A stretch of DNA of 64,000 bases, taken from Nakaseomyces glabratus (lineage: Eukaryota > Ascomycota > Saccharomycetes > Saccharomycetales > Saccharomycetaceae). The notes under the pieces were generated by a model. The model saw only the letters and a list, made by a program, of their open reading frames with translations, was not told where the DNA came from and searched no databases. The position numbers were made by a program, and so were the translations under genes. Where the stretch lies: assembly GCF_010111755.1 (NCBI RefSeq), contig NC_088963.1:434001-498000 (forward strand), in the 5' to 3' direction. Positions within the stretch are counted from its first letter, which is position 1; each line of letters begins with the position of its first letter. Shown piece by piece: positions 44,838 through 55,057 of this stretch.

Positions 44838-47660
44838 ATGGTGAAGTCATATCAGCGTTTTGAGCAAGCTAATGTGTTCGGTGTTATATCATCCAATTCC
44901 AACAGTGTTTGGATCGAACCAGAGGCTAGCAAGCGTAAAACCGGTAACTTAGGACAAGTGATTGTGGGAGGTTTAGAAAACATATTAGTTTGGGATATCA
45001 AGACAGGCGAACAAATTGCCCAATTAACTGATGGTCTTCCACCCGGTGCATCTGATGCCAAACTGTCAAAACCTGCTGAAACTACATTTTTAAAATATCA
45101 TCCAGAAACCAATTTATTGGCTGCTGGTTACGCTGATGGTGTGATTAAAATTTGGGATTTAATATCCAAAACTGTTTTAATTTCTTTTAATGGTCATAAA
45201 TCTGCTATTACTGTTTTAGCTTTTGACACAACTGGTACTAGATTAATTTCGGCATCCAAGGATTCAGATATAATTGTATGGGATTTGGTAGGTGAGTCAG
45301 GTTTATACAAGCTTCGTTCACACAAGGATGCCATAACTGGTCTGTGGTGTGAAGATGAAAACTGGCTCATTAGTACATCAAAGGATGGTCTTGTTAAGAT
45401 ATGGGACTTAAAATCTCAGCAATGTGTAGAAACTCATCTAGCACATACCGGAGAATGTTGGTCCCTTGGTATTATTGAAGATATGGCCGTTACTTGCAGT
45501 GCGGATAGTCAAGTGAAGCTGTGGAAACTTGATTTACAAGCTGAAAATGGCTCCAAATTAACAGAAAAAGGCATCATAGAAAAACAGAGTAAGCAAAGAG
45601 GTGTTGAAATCGATTTTGCTGTTGCACCAGATGGCGTAAAATTCTTTTATATACAAAATGCTGATAAGACTATTGAGATTTACAGGTTAAGAAAGGAAGA
45701 AGAAATATCAAGGGCTTTAAAGAAGAGAGAAAAGCGTCTTCAAGACAAAGGTATGTCAGAGGAAGAGATAAAGGAAGCCATGGGAAGTCCAGTATCTCTG
45801 ATGTATCATTTGTTCCAGGTTGTTCGTTCACCATACAAAATTAAGTCAGCGCAATGGACAGTTTGTTCCAACTCAAAACTAGAGCTTGTCGTAACTACGT
45901 CCAACAACTCAATCGAGTATTACTCAATTCCTTACTCTAAAAGAGAGCCAACACAGCCTGCTCCACTAAAACTTCACACTATTGATCTACATGGTCAAAG
46001 AACGGATATCAGATCAACAAGTATAAGCGATGATAATAAATTGCTGGCTACTGCTTCTAATGGTTCATTGAAGATTTGGAATATAAAAACGAAGCGTTGC
46101 ATAAGGTCATTCGAATGTGGATATGCCTTGACATGTAAATTTCTACCAGGTGGCGCATTAGTTGTGGTCGGAACTAGAAATGGTGAATTGCAATTGTTTG
46201 ACATTGCATCTTCTACTATGCTTGACAATAAGGAAGGGGCACATGATGCTGCTATCTGGTCATTAGATTTAACTAGTGATGGAAGAAAGCTGGTTACAGG
46301 GTCAGCAGATAAAACTGTAAGATTCTGGACCTTTGAGGTTTCAGAAGTACCAGTTTCCGATGAGTCCAATAAAACTATGCCAATGTTGCAATTATTCCAT
46401 GATACCACTTTAGAACTAGATGACGATATTTTAAGTGTGGTGATATCGCCTGATGACAAATTCATTGCTGTATCATTACTCGATAACACAGTCAAGGTAT
46501 TTTTCTTGGATTCGATGAAGTTTTTCTTGAGCTTATATGGTCATAAGCTGCCTGTATTATCAATGGATATTTCATATGATTCAAAGCTAATAGTTACATG
46601 CTCTGCTGATAAGAATATAAAAATTTGGGGTCTAGATTTTGGTGATTGTCATAAGTCATTGTTTGCTCATCAAGATTCTATTATGAATGTTAAATTTCTT
46701 CCTGAGTCTTATAACTTTTTCAGCTGTTCCAAAGATGCCACTGTTAAATATTGGGATGGTCAGAAATTTGAATGTATTCAAAAACTTGCAGCACATCAAA
46801 GTGAAGTTTGGAGTATTTCAGTTTCAAACGATGGTACATTTGTTATATCTACTGGACATGATCACAGTATAAGAGTATGGGAAGAAACTGAGGACCAAGT
46901 TTTTCTGGAAGAAGAGAGAGAGAAGGAAATGGATGAGCAATATGAAGATACCCTACTAACTAGCTTAGAGGGTGGTGCTGGTGATGAAATGTTAAGTGTT
47001 AAGAAGGGTGATAACGAGGAATCTGAAGAAGTTGAAGGTGTTCATAAGCAGACAGTAGAATCTTTAAAGGCTGGTGAGAGACTGATGGAAGCGCTTGAGA
47101 TAGGTGTTAATGATATTATTGCAATGGAAGAATTCAATGAACAGCTCAATGCCTGGAAGAAGTCGAAAAAGGGTATTCAACCTATCAGACCCCAGGAAAA
47201 TACTCTTTTAGTAGCATTAAAGAAAACTCCAGAGGAATATATAATTGAAACATTGGTTAAAATTAAACCTTCACAAATTGAAGACGCATTAATGGTTATG
47301 CCTTTCTCATACATTTTGAAATTTTTGAAGTTCATAGATGTTGTTACAACTAAAGCAGCACTTCTACAAAAGCATATTTCCTTGGTTTGTAAAACATTAT
47401 TCTTTGTGATAAGATTCAACTACAAGGAGTTAGTTGCGCAAAAAAATGCAAATCTGAAACTGCAAATAACAAGAGTGAAAGATAATCTGAGGAAATCTTT
47501 AAAGTCCAATGTCGACGAATTGGGGTTCAATATAGAAGGTATGAAGTTTATAAAACAGCAATGGGAGTTAAATCACCATTTGGAATTTAATGATGAGTAC
47601 GAGGAGAAGAATTTCGAAGAAAAGCACTCTAAAAAGAGAGTTTTTGGAACTTTAGCATAA
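44838..47660 (+). CDS. DIP2: SSU processome (UTP-B) WD40 protein Dip2/Utp12
   Basis: The 940-residue protein (S. cerevisiae about 943) has two tandem beta-propellers made of about 13 WD40 repeats, spanning about 10-680 (for example DGVIKIWDL, DSDIIVWDL, KDGLVKIWDL, NGSLKIWNI, DKTVRFW, DKNIKIWGL, DHSIRVWEE). A short insert at about 285-315 is a charged helix (SRALKKREKRLQDKGMSEEE). The Utp12 domain follows (about 790-900: EEYIIETLVKIKPSQIEDALMVMPFSYILKFL). Family knowledge: Dip2 is part of UTP-B, needed for U3-dependent 18S rRNA processing. The PAC/RRPE promoter agrees. Confidence 0.97.
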   Translation: MVKSYQRFEQANVFGVISSNSNSVWIEPEASKRKTGNLGQVIVGGLENILVWDIKTGEQIAQLTDGLPPGASDAKLSKPAETTFLKYHPETNLLAAGYADGVIKIWDLISKTVLISFNGHKSAITVLAFDTTGTRLISASKDSDIIVWDLVGESGLYKLRSHKDAITGLWCEDENWLISTSKDGLVKIWDLKSQQCVETHLAHTGECWSLGIIEDMAVTCSADSQVKLWKLDLQAENGSKLTEKGIIEKQSKQRGVEIDFAVAPDGVKFFYIQNADKTIEIYRLRKEEEISRALKKREKRLQDKGMSEEEIKEAMGSPVSLMYHLFQVVRSPYKIKSAQWTVCSNSKLELVVTTSNNSIEYYSIPYSKREPTQPAPLKLHTIDLHGQRTDIRSTSISDDNKLLATASNGSLKIWNIKTKRCIRSFECGYALTCKFLPGGALVVVGTRNGELQLFDIASSTMLDNKEGAHDAAIWSLDLTSDGRKLVTGSADKTVRFWTFEVSEVPVSDESNKTMPMLQLFHDTTLELDDDILSVVISPDDKFIAVSLLDNTVKVFFLDSMKFFLSLYGHKLPVLSMDISYDSKLIVTCSADKNIKIWGLDFGDCHKSLFAHQDSIMNVKFLPESYNFFSCSKDATVKYWDGQKFECIQKLAAHQSEVWSISVSNDGTFVISTGHDHSIRVWEETEDQVFLEEEREKEMDEQYEDTLLTSLEGGAGDEMLSVKKGDNEESEEVEGVHKQTVESLKAGERLMEALEIGVNDIIAMEEFNEQLNAWKKSKKGIQPIRPQENTLLVALKKTPEEYIIETLVKIKPSQIEDALMVMPFSYILKFLKFIDVVTTKAALLQKHISLVCKTLFFVIRFNYKELVAQKNANLKLQITRVKDNLRKSLKSNVDELGFNIEGMKFIKQQWELNHHLEFNDEYEEKNFEEKHSKKRVFGTLA

Positions 47661-48024
47661 AATTATGATAATCTATAATTGGTATTTAAAATTAGAGTAT
47701 AAATTACACGCACAATTATTATTGCAATTCTGTCAAAGTTAATGCTCTCTCTTTTTATTCATTGATTTATCTAATTAATTTGTAACAGATTTAATTGAAA
47801 TCTATTCAATAAATAATTTCATATGAAATGTGTAAATATGTCGTGATATATAAATTAGTGGACTATGGAAATATGCTGATGCCTCATTAAGACAATAAAT
47901 AGTTTTAAAATCGTTAAAATATAAGCGTAACTTAAAATCGTCAAATTCGTAAAACTTCCGAAGAGGAAGATGTATCAAATGGTTGAATGCTAATTATGCT
48001 AATCCAGAAAACTAAGACGGTAAA
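47661..48024. other. Convergent 3' region DIP2 / ZRT2
   Basis: About 360 bp, very AT-rich with processing-type signals. No gene seen. Confidence 0.5.
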
Positions 48025-49194
48025 CTATGCCCACCTTCCAAGTAATGCCATTAAAGCGGCTCCGCAGCACATAATAAAATATGCTGTTAACATGTTTCTG
48101 AGGGAATGTTCTCCTTTAAATTGGTTAGAAAAGATAAATTCATGCGCCATTAATTCAATTAGCCCAGTGTAAATTAAAATTCCAGAAGAGATAGAGTCAA
48201 ATACCCCATTAGCTATCAATGCCTTTCGTGATCCTGGGACCCAGGAATGTCTCACTCCAATACCAATTGCTATTGCAATTGGTGAGGTAATTGTGAATGC
48301 AAAAGCCATAATCCATGGAGTATACCATTTAGAAGGAGGCCATTCGGTTTCGGCGATACGAGTTCCTAAACCTAGGCCTTCAAACATCTGATGAAAAGTG
48401 ATAACAATAAATAATACTTTGAATTCACTACCAGCAACAGCAAGAGATAAACCAACAAACACAGAATGGAAAATAATACCAAATTCCAGTACACACAGCA
48501 CGAAAACTTTACTAACGTAATCTGCGGAGAATTTGTGTTCACTATTACCAGTTGTCAGAGTATTTTCATCGATCCAAGTTTCGTCAGTTGATTCTCTCTT
48601 GTACTCGTACTGTCCTTCAAATCCAGAGTCATCCACTCTTTTCAAATTAGTAGATACACCAGTTTCGATTTTTTTAGAATCTTGTAGGCTATCTTGATGG
48701 CCAGCACAGTTTAGCATACCTTCACTCAAATCATCCGTACTGATTTGAATATCTTTGAGAATAATATCGGGTAATGCATTTGCATTATCAGTTTCTGCAT
48801 GACTATGGTTAAATTTTTTATCGACAAAATGATGGGCAACTATTTCTGCAAGGAATAGCATGAATAAGGACATCAAACAGATACCAAATGCCCATGGGTA
48901 ATCTTCGAATGTACCACCTAAGCAATCATCTGTCAATGCTTCTGCAGCTGGTTGTAACAAATGGATAAATGCAGTAGCAATGATCACTCCTGAACCAAAG
49001 AATTTAGCAACAAAAAAACACCAGTTGGGTAACCTAATAAAAGAATATTGAGAAGATAGAATTGGGAAATAAGCACCAAGTCCTGAAGATATCATGACAA
49101 TAAATACAGCTAATATACGCAGATTCTGTTCACCGTTGTAGTCGTTCTCGGTACTGCAGGTATCGACCGAACGTCCCAACAGCTCATTATGCAT
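48025..49194 (-). CDS. ZRT2: Plasma-membrane zinc transporter Zrt2 (ZIP family)
   Basis: The 389-residue protein (S. cerevisiae about 422) has eight predicted membrane helices in a 3+5 layout. ZIP signatures are present: IATAFIHLLQPA in helix 2, GIIFHSVFVGLSLAVAG in helix 4 and HQMFEGLGLGTRIAE in helix 5, carrying the metal-binding His and Glu. The cytosolic loop between helices 3 and 4 (about 125-225) is acidic, with scattered His (HHFVDKKFNHSHAE). Family knowledge: Zrt2 is the low-affinity zinc importer and is controlled by Zap1. I did not find a perfect Zap1 site upstream. Order DIP2-ZRT2-ACE2 matches YLR129W-130C-131C. Confidence 0.96.
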   Translation of the reverse strand: MHNELLGRSVDTCSTENDYNGEQNLRILAVFIVMISSGLGAYFPILSSQYSFIRLPNWCFFVAKFFGSGVIIATAFIHLLQPAAEALTDDCLGGTFEDYPWAFGICLMSLFMLFLAEIVAHHFVDKKFNHSHAETDNANALPDIILKDIQISTDDLSEGMLNCAGHQDSLQDSKKIETGVSTNLKRVDDSGFEGQYEYKRESTDETWIDENTLTTGNSEHKFSADYVSKVFVLCVLEFGIIFHSVFVGLSLAVAGSEFKVLFIVITFHQMFEGLGLGTRIAETEWPPSKWYTPWIMAFAFTITSPIAIAIGIGVRHSWVPGSRKALIANGVFDSISSGILIYTGLIELMAHEFIFSNQFKGEHSLRNMLTAYFIMCCGAALMALLGRWA

Positions 49195-49955
49195 TTTAAC
49201 CTAAAAACTCTATGGCCAGAATATGGAGTATTTCAGACCAATTGGCATGCACTCACCGGCTGTGCTTGGTACACTTTGTCTAGTAGCTCACCTGTTAATC
49301 TTTTTCAGTACAATATGCCCAATTGATGTGGATCGATAAAGAGGTCGGTCCTTATCTAGATGAGATTTACAAGAGCTAGCCAATCTTAGGTTATGCCACA
49401 ATGGTATTAATTATGAGTAATCAGAGATCTATTAGATCAAATTATGTAATCACACAACTAAATTCCTTTTTTATTAAGTTCTCGAGCAATTTGTTCGCAT
49501 TGTTTAGCAAAATTCATTAAATTCGTAAATTTTTCAAGATACTTAAGTGATTCGATACAAAATAGTGACAAATGAGTTCTTGTAAAGAAACCATTGAATT
49601 TGTGAGAATAAAGAGAAGTTCATACTCTGTATTACATTAAAAAGATGGCATTACAGATGATGTGTATCATTATTTCAATGTCATAGACGTTATTTTTACC
49701 AATGGGTGAATAAATCCCTCCCTAATTATGAGCTATTGAAAGACTAATATAATCTTAAGATTTTTAGGTACCTTGAATTGAATAAATTAAAACATTAAAT
49801 AGTTACAAATATAAGAGATGAAGAACTTCTAAAAGACAAAAAAAATACAAAATAAAGGTGATAGAAACGAAAGACTTGATAAAAGATTTTTATATTACAA
49901 TGACGTCTTTTGGCGTTTGTCCCATATGCTATGCATGTGAAGTTTGTACTATATA
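49195..49955. other. ZRT2 promoter and ACE2 3' region
   Basis: About 760 bp. An ACCTTGAATT at about 49770-49779 is only a partial match to the Zap1 site ACCTTNAAGGT and is about 580 bp from ZRT2. No gene seen. Confidence 0.45.
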
Positions 49956-52067
49956 CTACTCCTCAATCGTCCCTAAATCTCTAAAAGGGGAACCCAAATC
50001 ACTATATCCCGATAGTGGAGATGGAAAAGCCATTGCTTCAGTTCTCTCAACTGGCTTCAATAGCCCCCCATCCTCTAGTGCATTTCTCATTTTAGGATCC
50101 ATTCTTAATTGATCGATATGTAGGTTGGTATTTTCTTTCAGATAATTTTCCTTTATGGGGCTATTCATTATCGCTGAAGAAAGTTTAGTGGGAGAAGATT
50201 GTTTTCTAGGAGACTTGGATACCATTTTGGAATCAGGAACTCTGGCAGGGCCAGTGCAGTTATGCCTATTCTTGTGCTTCATCATTGATTGTTCTGAGCT
50301 GAATTTTTTCCCGCAGGGACAAGAAAAATGCTTATCATGAGTCTTCTTGTGTCTAGCAAGGTCATGATTCCTCACAAACGCTTTAGTGCATCCCTCAAAG
50401 TCACACTTATATGGTTTATCTTCTAGATGTGTTTGAATATGGGACTTTATATTATACCTTCTCCTAAAAAATTTACCACAGTTAGGAAATAAACATTCAA
50501 AATTCTTGTCAGGTAGTTCTTTAACATATCGATCAATATAACCTGGTGGTAATGTAGTAGGCTTTTTCCTTTGCCGGCTTGGACTACTTTCGGTATTAGA
50601 AAATTGTAACCTATTGCTCACATTTGAATCATCGCCAGCGGTGGTATTATTATGTGATGTTGATCCTTGCGGTATTTCTGATATATGGTGCAATATATTA
50701 CTGTCGTCCTCTTCTCTAAAATGCATTCCATTTTGTACGCTCTTATTGAGTGGTGTTCCTGATAGCTCCGGCCGTACCAATGATCTCTCGTTCATGTCCA
50801 CATTATTTTTCGCTTTCACAGGAGTATGCTGGAAAGTATGTTTCTGAGGCATGAATCCAGACTTATTAGCAGTCATGGGAGTATTATTTTTTGATCCCGG
50901 TATAGTTGGCATAATTTCTACTGGTGCACGTAGCATTTTCCCATTGTTCTTTTGTTCATTCTCTAAATTGGCTTCTTCTAAGTTCAACATTTGCGAAGGC
51001 GGACTTGCAGTGTTCTGATAGTCATCTTGGGGTTGTAAAATAGTAGAAACTGTTGAGAGAACAGAATCTTTTTTCCTATGAGGTGAAATCATACTGTTTG
51101 GTGAGCTATACATTGCCTTTGATGATGATTCTCTAGCAGCATTGGTAGGTCTCAAAAATTCCGATGTTGAAAGCACTGAAGCATGCTCCTTTCCAAATGA
51201 TGATTCGGGTGTCTTGTGTGATGCATAAGCCTCTGTGAAATCAGCATTTGGTTGCAGGTAATTGAGTGGATCTGAAGATTCCATTTGATCAATATTGCTA
51301 AACCTTGAGAATGATAGCGGTGGAGTAACAGCTTCGTTATTTAATGTAACTCGAGGTGGAGGTGGGAAAACATAGCCGCCAGAAGATGAGTTTTTTGTAA
51401 CTATGATGGCGTCATCTCCTTGATATTTGGTTGGACTTCTTTGTTTTGATGGCGATTCAGTTACGTTTTGAGCTGTTAATTGACTTGTTACAGCTTCCTG
51501 ATCGTGAAGCACACGCTGTATATGTTCTTGTTGTAATCTATTTTCTCGCAGTTGCCGCTCTAAGTTTCTATTTACTTCTTTCTGTTTTTCTAAAGCTAAT
51601 CGAAGCTCTTCCTGCTGTTTCAGAAGAACTTGGCTTAATACAAAGCCATTCTGGTTATCTGTGTTTCCTTTTACATTCTCGTTCTCAGCTTCATTGATAA
51701 TGTCTGTATTCTTGCTAAAACTAGCAATGCTGAGGGTTTTGTTATGATTTTTGAAGCCAAATATTGCGGTACCACTCATTCCTCTCTTATGCGACATCGA
51801 AGGTTTATTTGACCTGTGTCCCTGTATATCCTGCATCCAATTGAGACTTTGTTCGGCATTCATATTCAGATCTCTAGGCGAAGGCGCCAATGGTATATCT
51901 AAGTCCTTCAACTCCTCCGACAGGAGAGCATCAACATCGTTATAATTGAAGTCAAGCAAGTTGTCCATCATGTTATCGTTGTAATTCGTTAGTTGGTCCT
52001 GGGGTGTGAACACTTGGTCCTTTGGCATTTGAGGAATCTCTCCCCAATCCGCCTGGAAAGTATTCAT
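49956..52067 (-). CDS. ACE2: Zinc-finger transcription factor Ace2 (daughter-specific, RAM-regulated)
   Basis: The 703-residue protein (S. cerevisiae about 770) ends in three C2H2-type fingers at about 524-604 ([46 protein letters not shown], and a shorter [16 protein letters not shown]). It keeps two Cbk1 phosphorylation sites of HxRxxS/HxKKxS type (HKRGMS 93-98, HRKKDS 330-335) and a YxFP Cbk1-docking motif (YVFP 232-235). S/T-P sites flank the fingers ([10 protein letters not shown]), where CDK control of nuclear entry is expected. A coiled coil lies at about 147-190. Family knowledge: Ace2 drives septum-degrading and cell-separation genes in daughter cells; in C. glabrata it also affects clumping. 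Confidence 0.97.
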
Positions 52068-53528
52068 TATTTTAGAACGACGAGGTCTTCACAAGCTAAA
52101 TATCTTCTTTCGACTGTAGTGAAAAAAAAAAGTTGGTTATCTGTTGTTCTAGCGCTCTATGGAATCTGCTGACCTCCTTCAAATATAAATTGTGTGACTA
52201 TTCTTATTCCTATTCAGATTGTTAAATAATATTGGCTTGTTTTTCTTATCCGTACTAGAACTTTGCTATACTAAGGCTATTACTCTCTTAAAAAGAGTAT
52301 TGTCTCCTGTAAATTCCAAATGTTATAACTTAAAAGGATTGAATAAAAAAAAATAAAGTAGGTGGGGAGTTATGAGGGATGTTAAAAAAAATAAGATCGA
52401 CAGGTGGTCAGTTAGTCTATTGTTTACTTTTCGTCCCTAGTGGTTGATTATGCAAACCAAATACCGTTTCTATACTTTGGAAGTATGTGCTTAATGGTGC
52501 AGAAAGGGAAAATAATAAAAAAATCGGTTTCTGAGAGATATTATTTGTCCTGTTAAGGCATATAATTAATCTTATACCCTCCTAAGGGACTATCAAACGA
52601 CTTTATCTAGGAACAGCGCAGCAATAACAACTCAATACTTGCTGAAAATTGTAATCATATCCAGATCAATGTTAGAAAGGAGATTCTAGTTGTAAAATAC
52701 CATATGCAACAACAGAATACAACCTAGCGTAACAACCCTAACACTTGAACGTACTTAAATTCTATGCCAAAACAAATATCCCTTTTCTCACCAGAAAGAT
52801 GTAATGTCTATCACATACAAGCTTGAACACCTTCCACTCCCAGTGTTTCAAACCTCTATGTTGGAAGTTGGAAGATCAATATAACTAAAACTCTTCACAA
52901 TACATGTTTACCACTGCACATAGTAAACAAAAGCTCTGTCATTATGGGCAAGAATGGGCTATATCCAGAGGAAAGAATTCAGCCGATGCCCTCGTTCCTA
53001 ATTGGGAAATATGAAAACATATAACAGACGATAAACGGATAGCACCCAGAGACAACTGCGTACAGAAGTCCAAATTTCTTTGCAATTCCTAAAACGAAAG
53101 AAAATTTTTCAATTTGATCCTGCCCCCCCCGCCATGTAATTATCCCAATCTGGCAATCCATAAACATGTTACCCGATTGGGTCAACTTTAAGTTTTATTA
53201 ACAGGAAAACCTAGTCTTACACGGACAGCGGTCAATTCTTATCACATGTTATCGTTTGGCATTATCATAGAATTGCAAAATCACATGATGTTGATATAAT
53301 ATGATACGCAGGAATCATGTGAATAAGATTTCGTGCTCAGGCATGTTCTGCTATCCTCCTCCCTTCTAACATTGTATTCCTTCTGAGTTGCCGCCGACGG
53401 TGCGCGCATACACACACACACATATATATACACAAACTTAGATTGCAGGGTGGAAACAAATGGCTTGGAATACACCTATGACCATATAAGTATAAGTAAT
53501 ATATCTCGCATCAATAGAAATCTCTCCA
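52068..53528. other. Long ACE2 promoter region, USB1 3' end
   Basis: About 1.46 kb with no convincing gene. It includes a single Reb1-type TTACCCG at about 53170, a C8 run near 53124-53131 and CA/TA dinucleotide repeats at about 53411-53434. Length fits a cell-cycle-regulated promoter. Confidence 0.5.
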
Positions 53529-54491
53529 TCATGGTGTTGCAAATGGGATGGTGAGGAGTTCTCTGTTTTTGTTCATTTTAATAGAGGATACGTAGAAGAC
53601 CGGTTGCTGGTTTGGTGATATCTCTACGTAATCTTGAATTTGTTTTGCCATCTGGTTGGAATCTGCATAGCCAACTTTGTCCAGTATATCTTTAGGCGCA
53701 TTGGACAGTTTGGCTATTGACATATGACTGAATGATGGCACAGTGACCATCTTATCTGACTCACTGAGGCCACTATCAATTAGTGCACTTTCAATGTTGT
53801 CTGTTATGTCCTTGATTATATTGTCCTTAACAGACTGGGCAACATTATATCCGAGAAACACACTCGTGGTCTGTGGTGAGCCATAGAACCTTAACGTGTC
53901 TTCGAACTGAACTAAATGCTGGCGTAACTGAGCAACTTTTGGGACCAGGATGTTATAAAATCTGTCTCTTTGAGTTTCAGAGTCAAATGGTATGTTCTTT
54001 GTCAACGATATGTGTAAGGGGACAGGGACACCCAACGTTGTGTAGTGCAACGGTTCAAAAATGTCTGTCCCAGGGAATTTCTTTTGCCAGCTCTGATTGA
54101 ACTGACTTAATGTCTTGCTAATCATTTCTCGCTCTGTACTAGAAGGTCGGTACTCTATGTACAGGAAACAGGACCATTTACCGATATTTCTTTTAAACAC
54201 ATCGCTGCCTTTAATTGCACCAAGACTCATCCCGTTATCTGTACGCTCAATGTATTTATCTGTGTTCGGTGGAATTTGGTACTTGTCGTAAACACTGCTA
54301 GGTATCGGAGGTAGTTTTATTACAGTATCGATATCGTCTCTATGAGTCCTCTGCCACTCTTCAAGATTACTTACTTCTCCGGATTTTTCCCAATTCTCGA
54401 TCGGCGGTATTACTTCTTCCGAGTTCTGGCTCTTTAAGTTCTCTTCACTCTCAAATTCACTTTCAGAACTATATTCCGCTAATATATTCAT
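53529..54491 (-). CDS. USB1: U6 snRNA 3' exonuclease / phosphodiesterase Usb1
   Basis: The ATG at 54491 gives 320 residues; the TTG one codon upstream is ignored. S. cerevisiae Usb1 is about 290. It is a 2H phosphoesterase: HISLT (H160, S162) and HMSIA (H256, S258) are the two catalytic HxS motifs. The N-terminal ~60 residues are acidic and Ser-rich (EYSSESEFESEEN). Family knowledge: Usb1 trims the 3' oligo(U) tail of U6 snRNA and leaves a modified end that protects it. Position between ACE2 and CKI1 matches YLR132C. Confidence 0.95.
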   Translation of the reverse strand: MNILAEYSSESEFESEENLKSQNSEEVIPPIENWEKSGEVSNLEEWQRTHRDDIDTVIKLPPIPSSVYDKYQIPPNTDKYIERTDNGMSLGAIKGSDVFKRNIGKWSCFLYIEYRPSSTEREMISKTLSQFNQSWQKKFPGTDIFEPLHYTTLGVPVPLHISLTKNIPFDSETQRDRFYNILVPKVAQLRQHLVQFEDTLRFYGSPQTTSVFLGYNVAQSVKDNIIKDITDNIESALIDSGLSESDKMVTVPSFSHMSIAKLSNAPKDILDKVGYADSNQMAKQIQDYVEISPNQQPVFYVSSIKMNKNRELLTIPFATP

Positions 54492-55057
54492 CAAGATTGT
54501 ATGTGTTTTAATCCAGGTGTATATTGACAGTTAGTTTGGAACATGTAGCAATGCCTAGGTGAAAAATATAAATAAAAAAAGATGGTTTAATAAATTAGAA
54601 ATGTGGCAGCTGTGAATGAGTCGATTGGATCTGTAATTAGGGCATTTTGTATCGGAATAACTTGAACAACCCTTCAGTTTTAAGTCTATCTCATCGAATT
54701 CTGAGCTTATATTTTTATTTTTTTTCACATGTTGGAAAATTTCAGAATTTTAGGAAACTCTAAAGGCCCTTTTTTTTAAAAAATTGGTTGTTCAACAGAA
54801 TAAAAATGTCAATTTGACAGCATTTGGACACTAAACTGATCTGTTATTCTACTTGTACGATAAAGGACTATCTAACTCTTCGGAAATTTATATTTTGAAA
54901 CTGTTTCTGTTAAGATTGCCATCAGAGTGTTAATATAACTCAAAACAAGGGAACTATTACGCACTCTGAAAGTTTAGCATAGGTCTTGGTTGTTGAGTTT
55001 TTAAACTTCATTGCAGTAGAGTTTGTTTGACAATTGGTCTTTGGAAAGTAATAAATA
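54492..55057. promoter_or_regulatory. Divergent promoter USB1 / CKI1
   Basis: About 565 bp. A near-PAC CTCATCGA lies at about 54691-54698 and an RRPE-like GGAAAATTTC at about 54733-54742, with T and A runs around 54769-54780. No exact PAC. Confidence 0.5.

Noticed and set aside
49770..49779. Zap1-like site upstream of ZRT2
   Set aside because: Only half of the ACCTTNAAGGT palindrome matches and it is about 580 bp from the gene.
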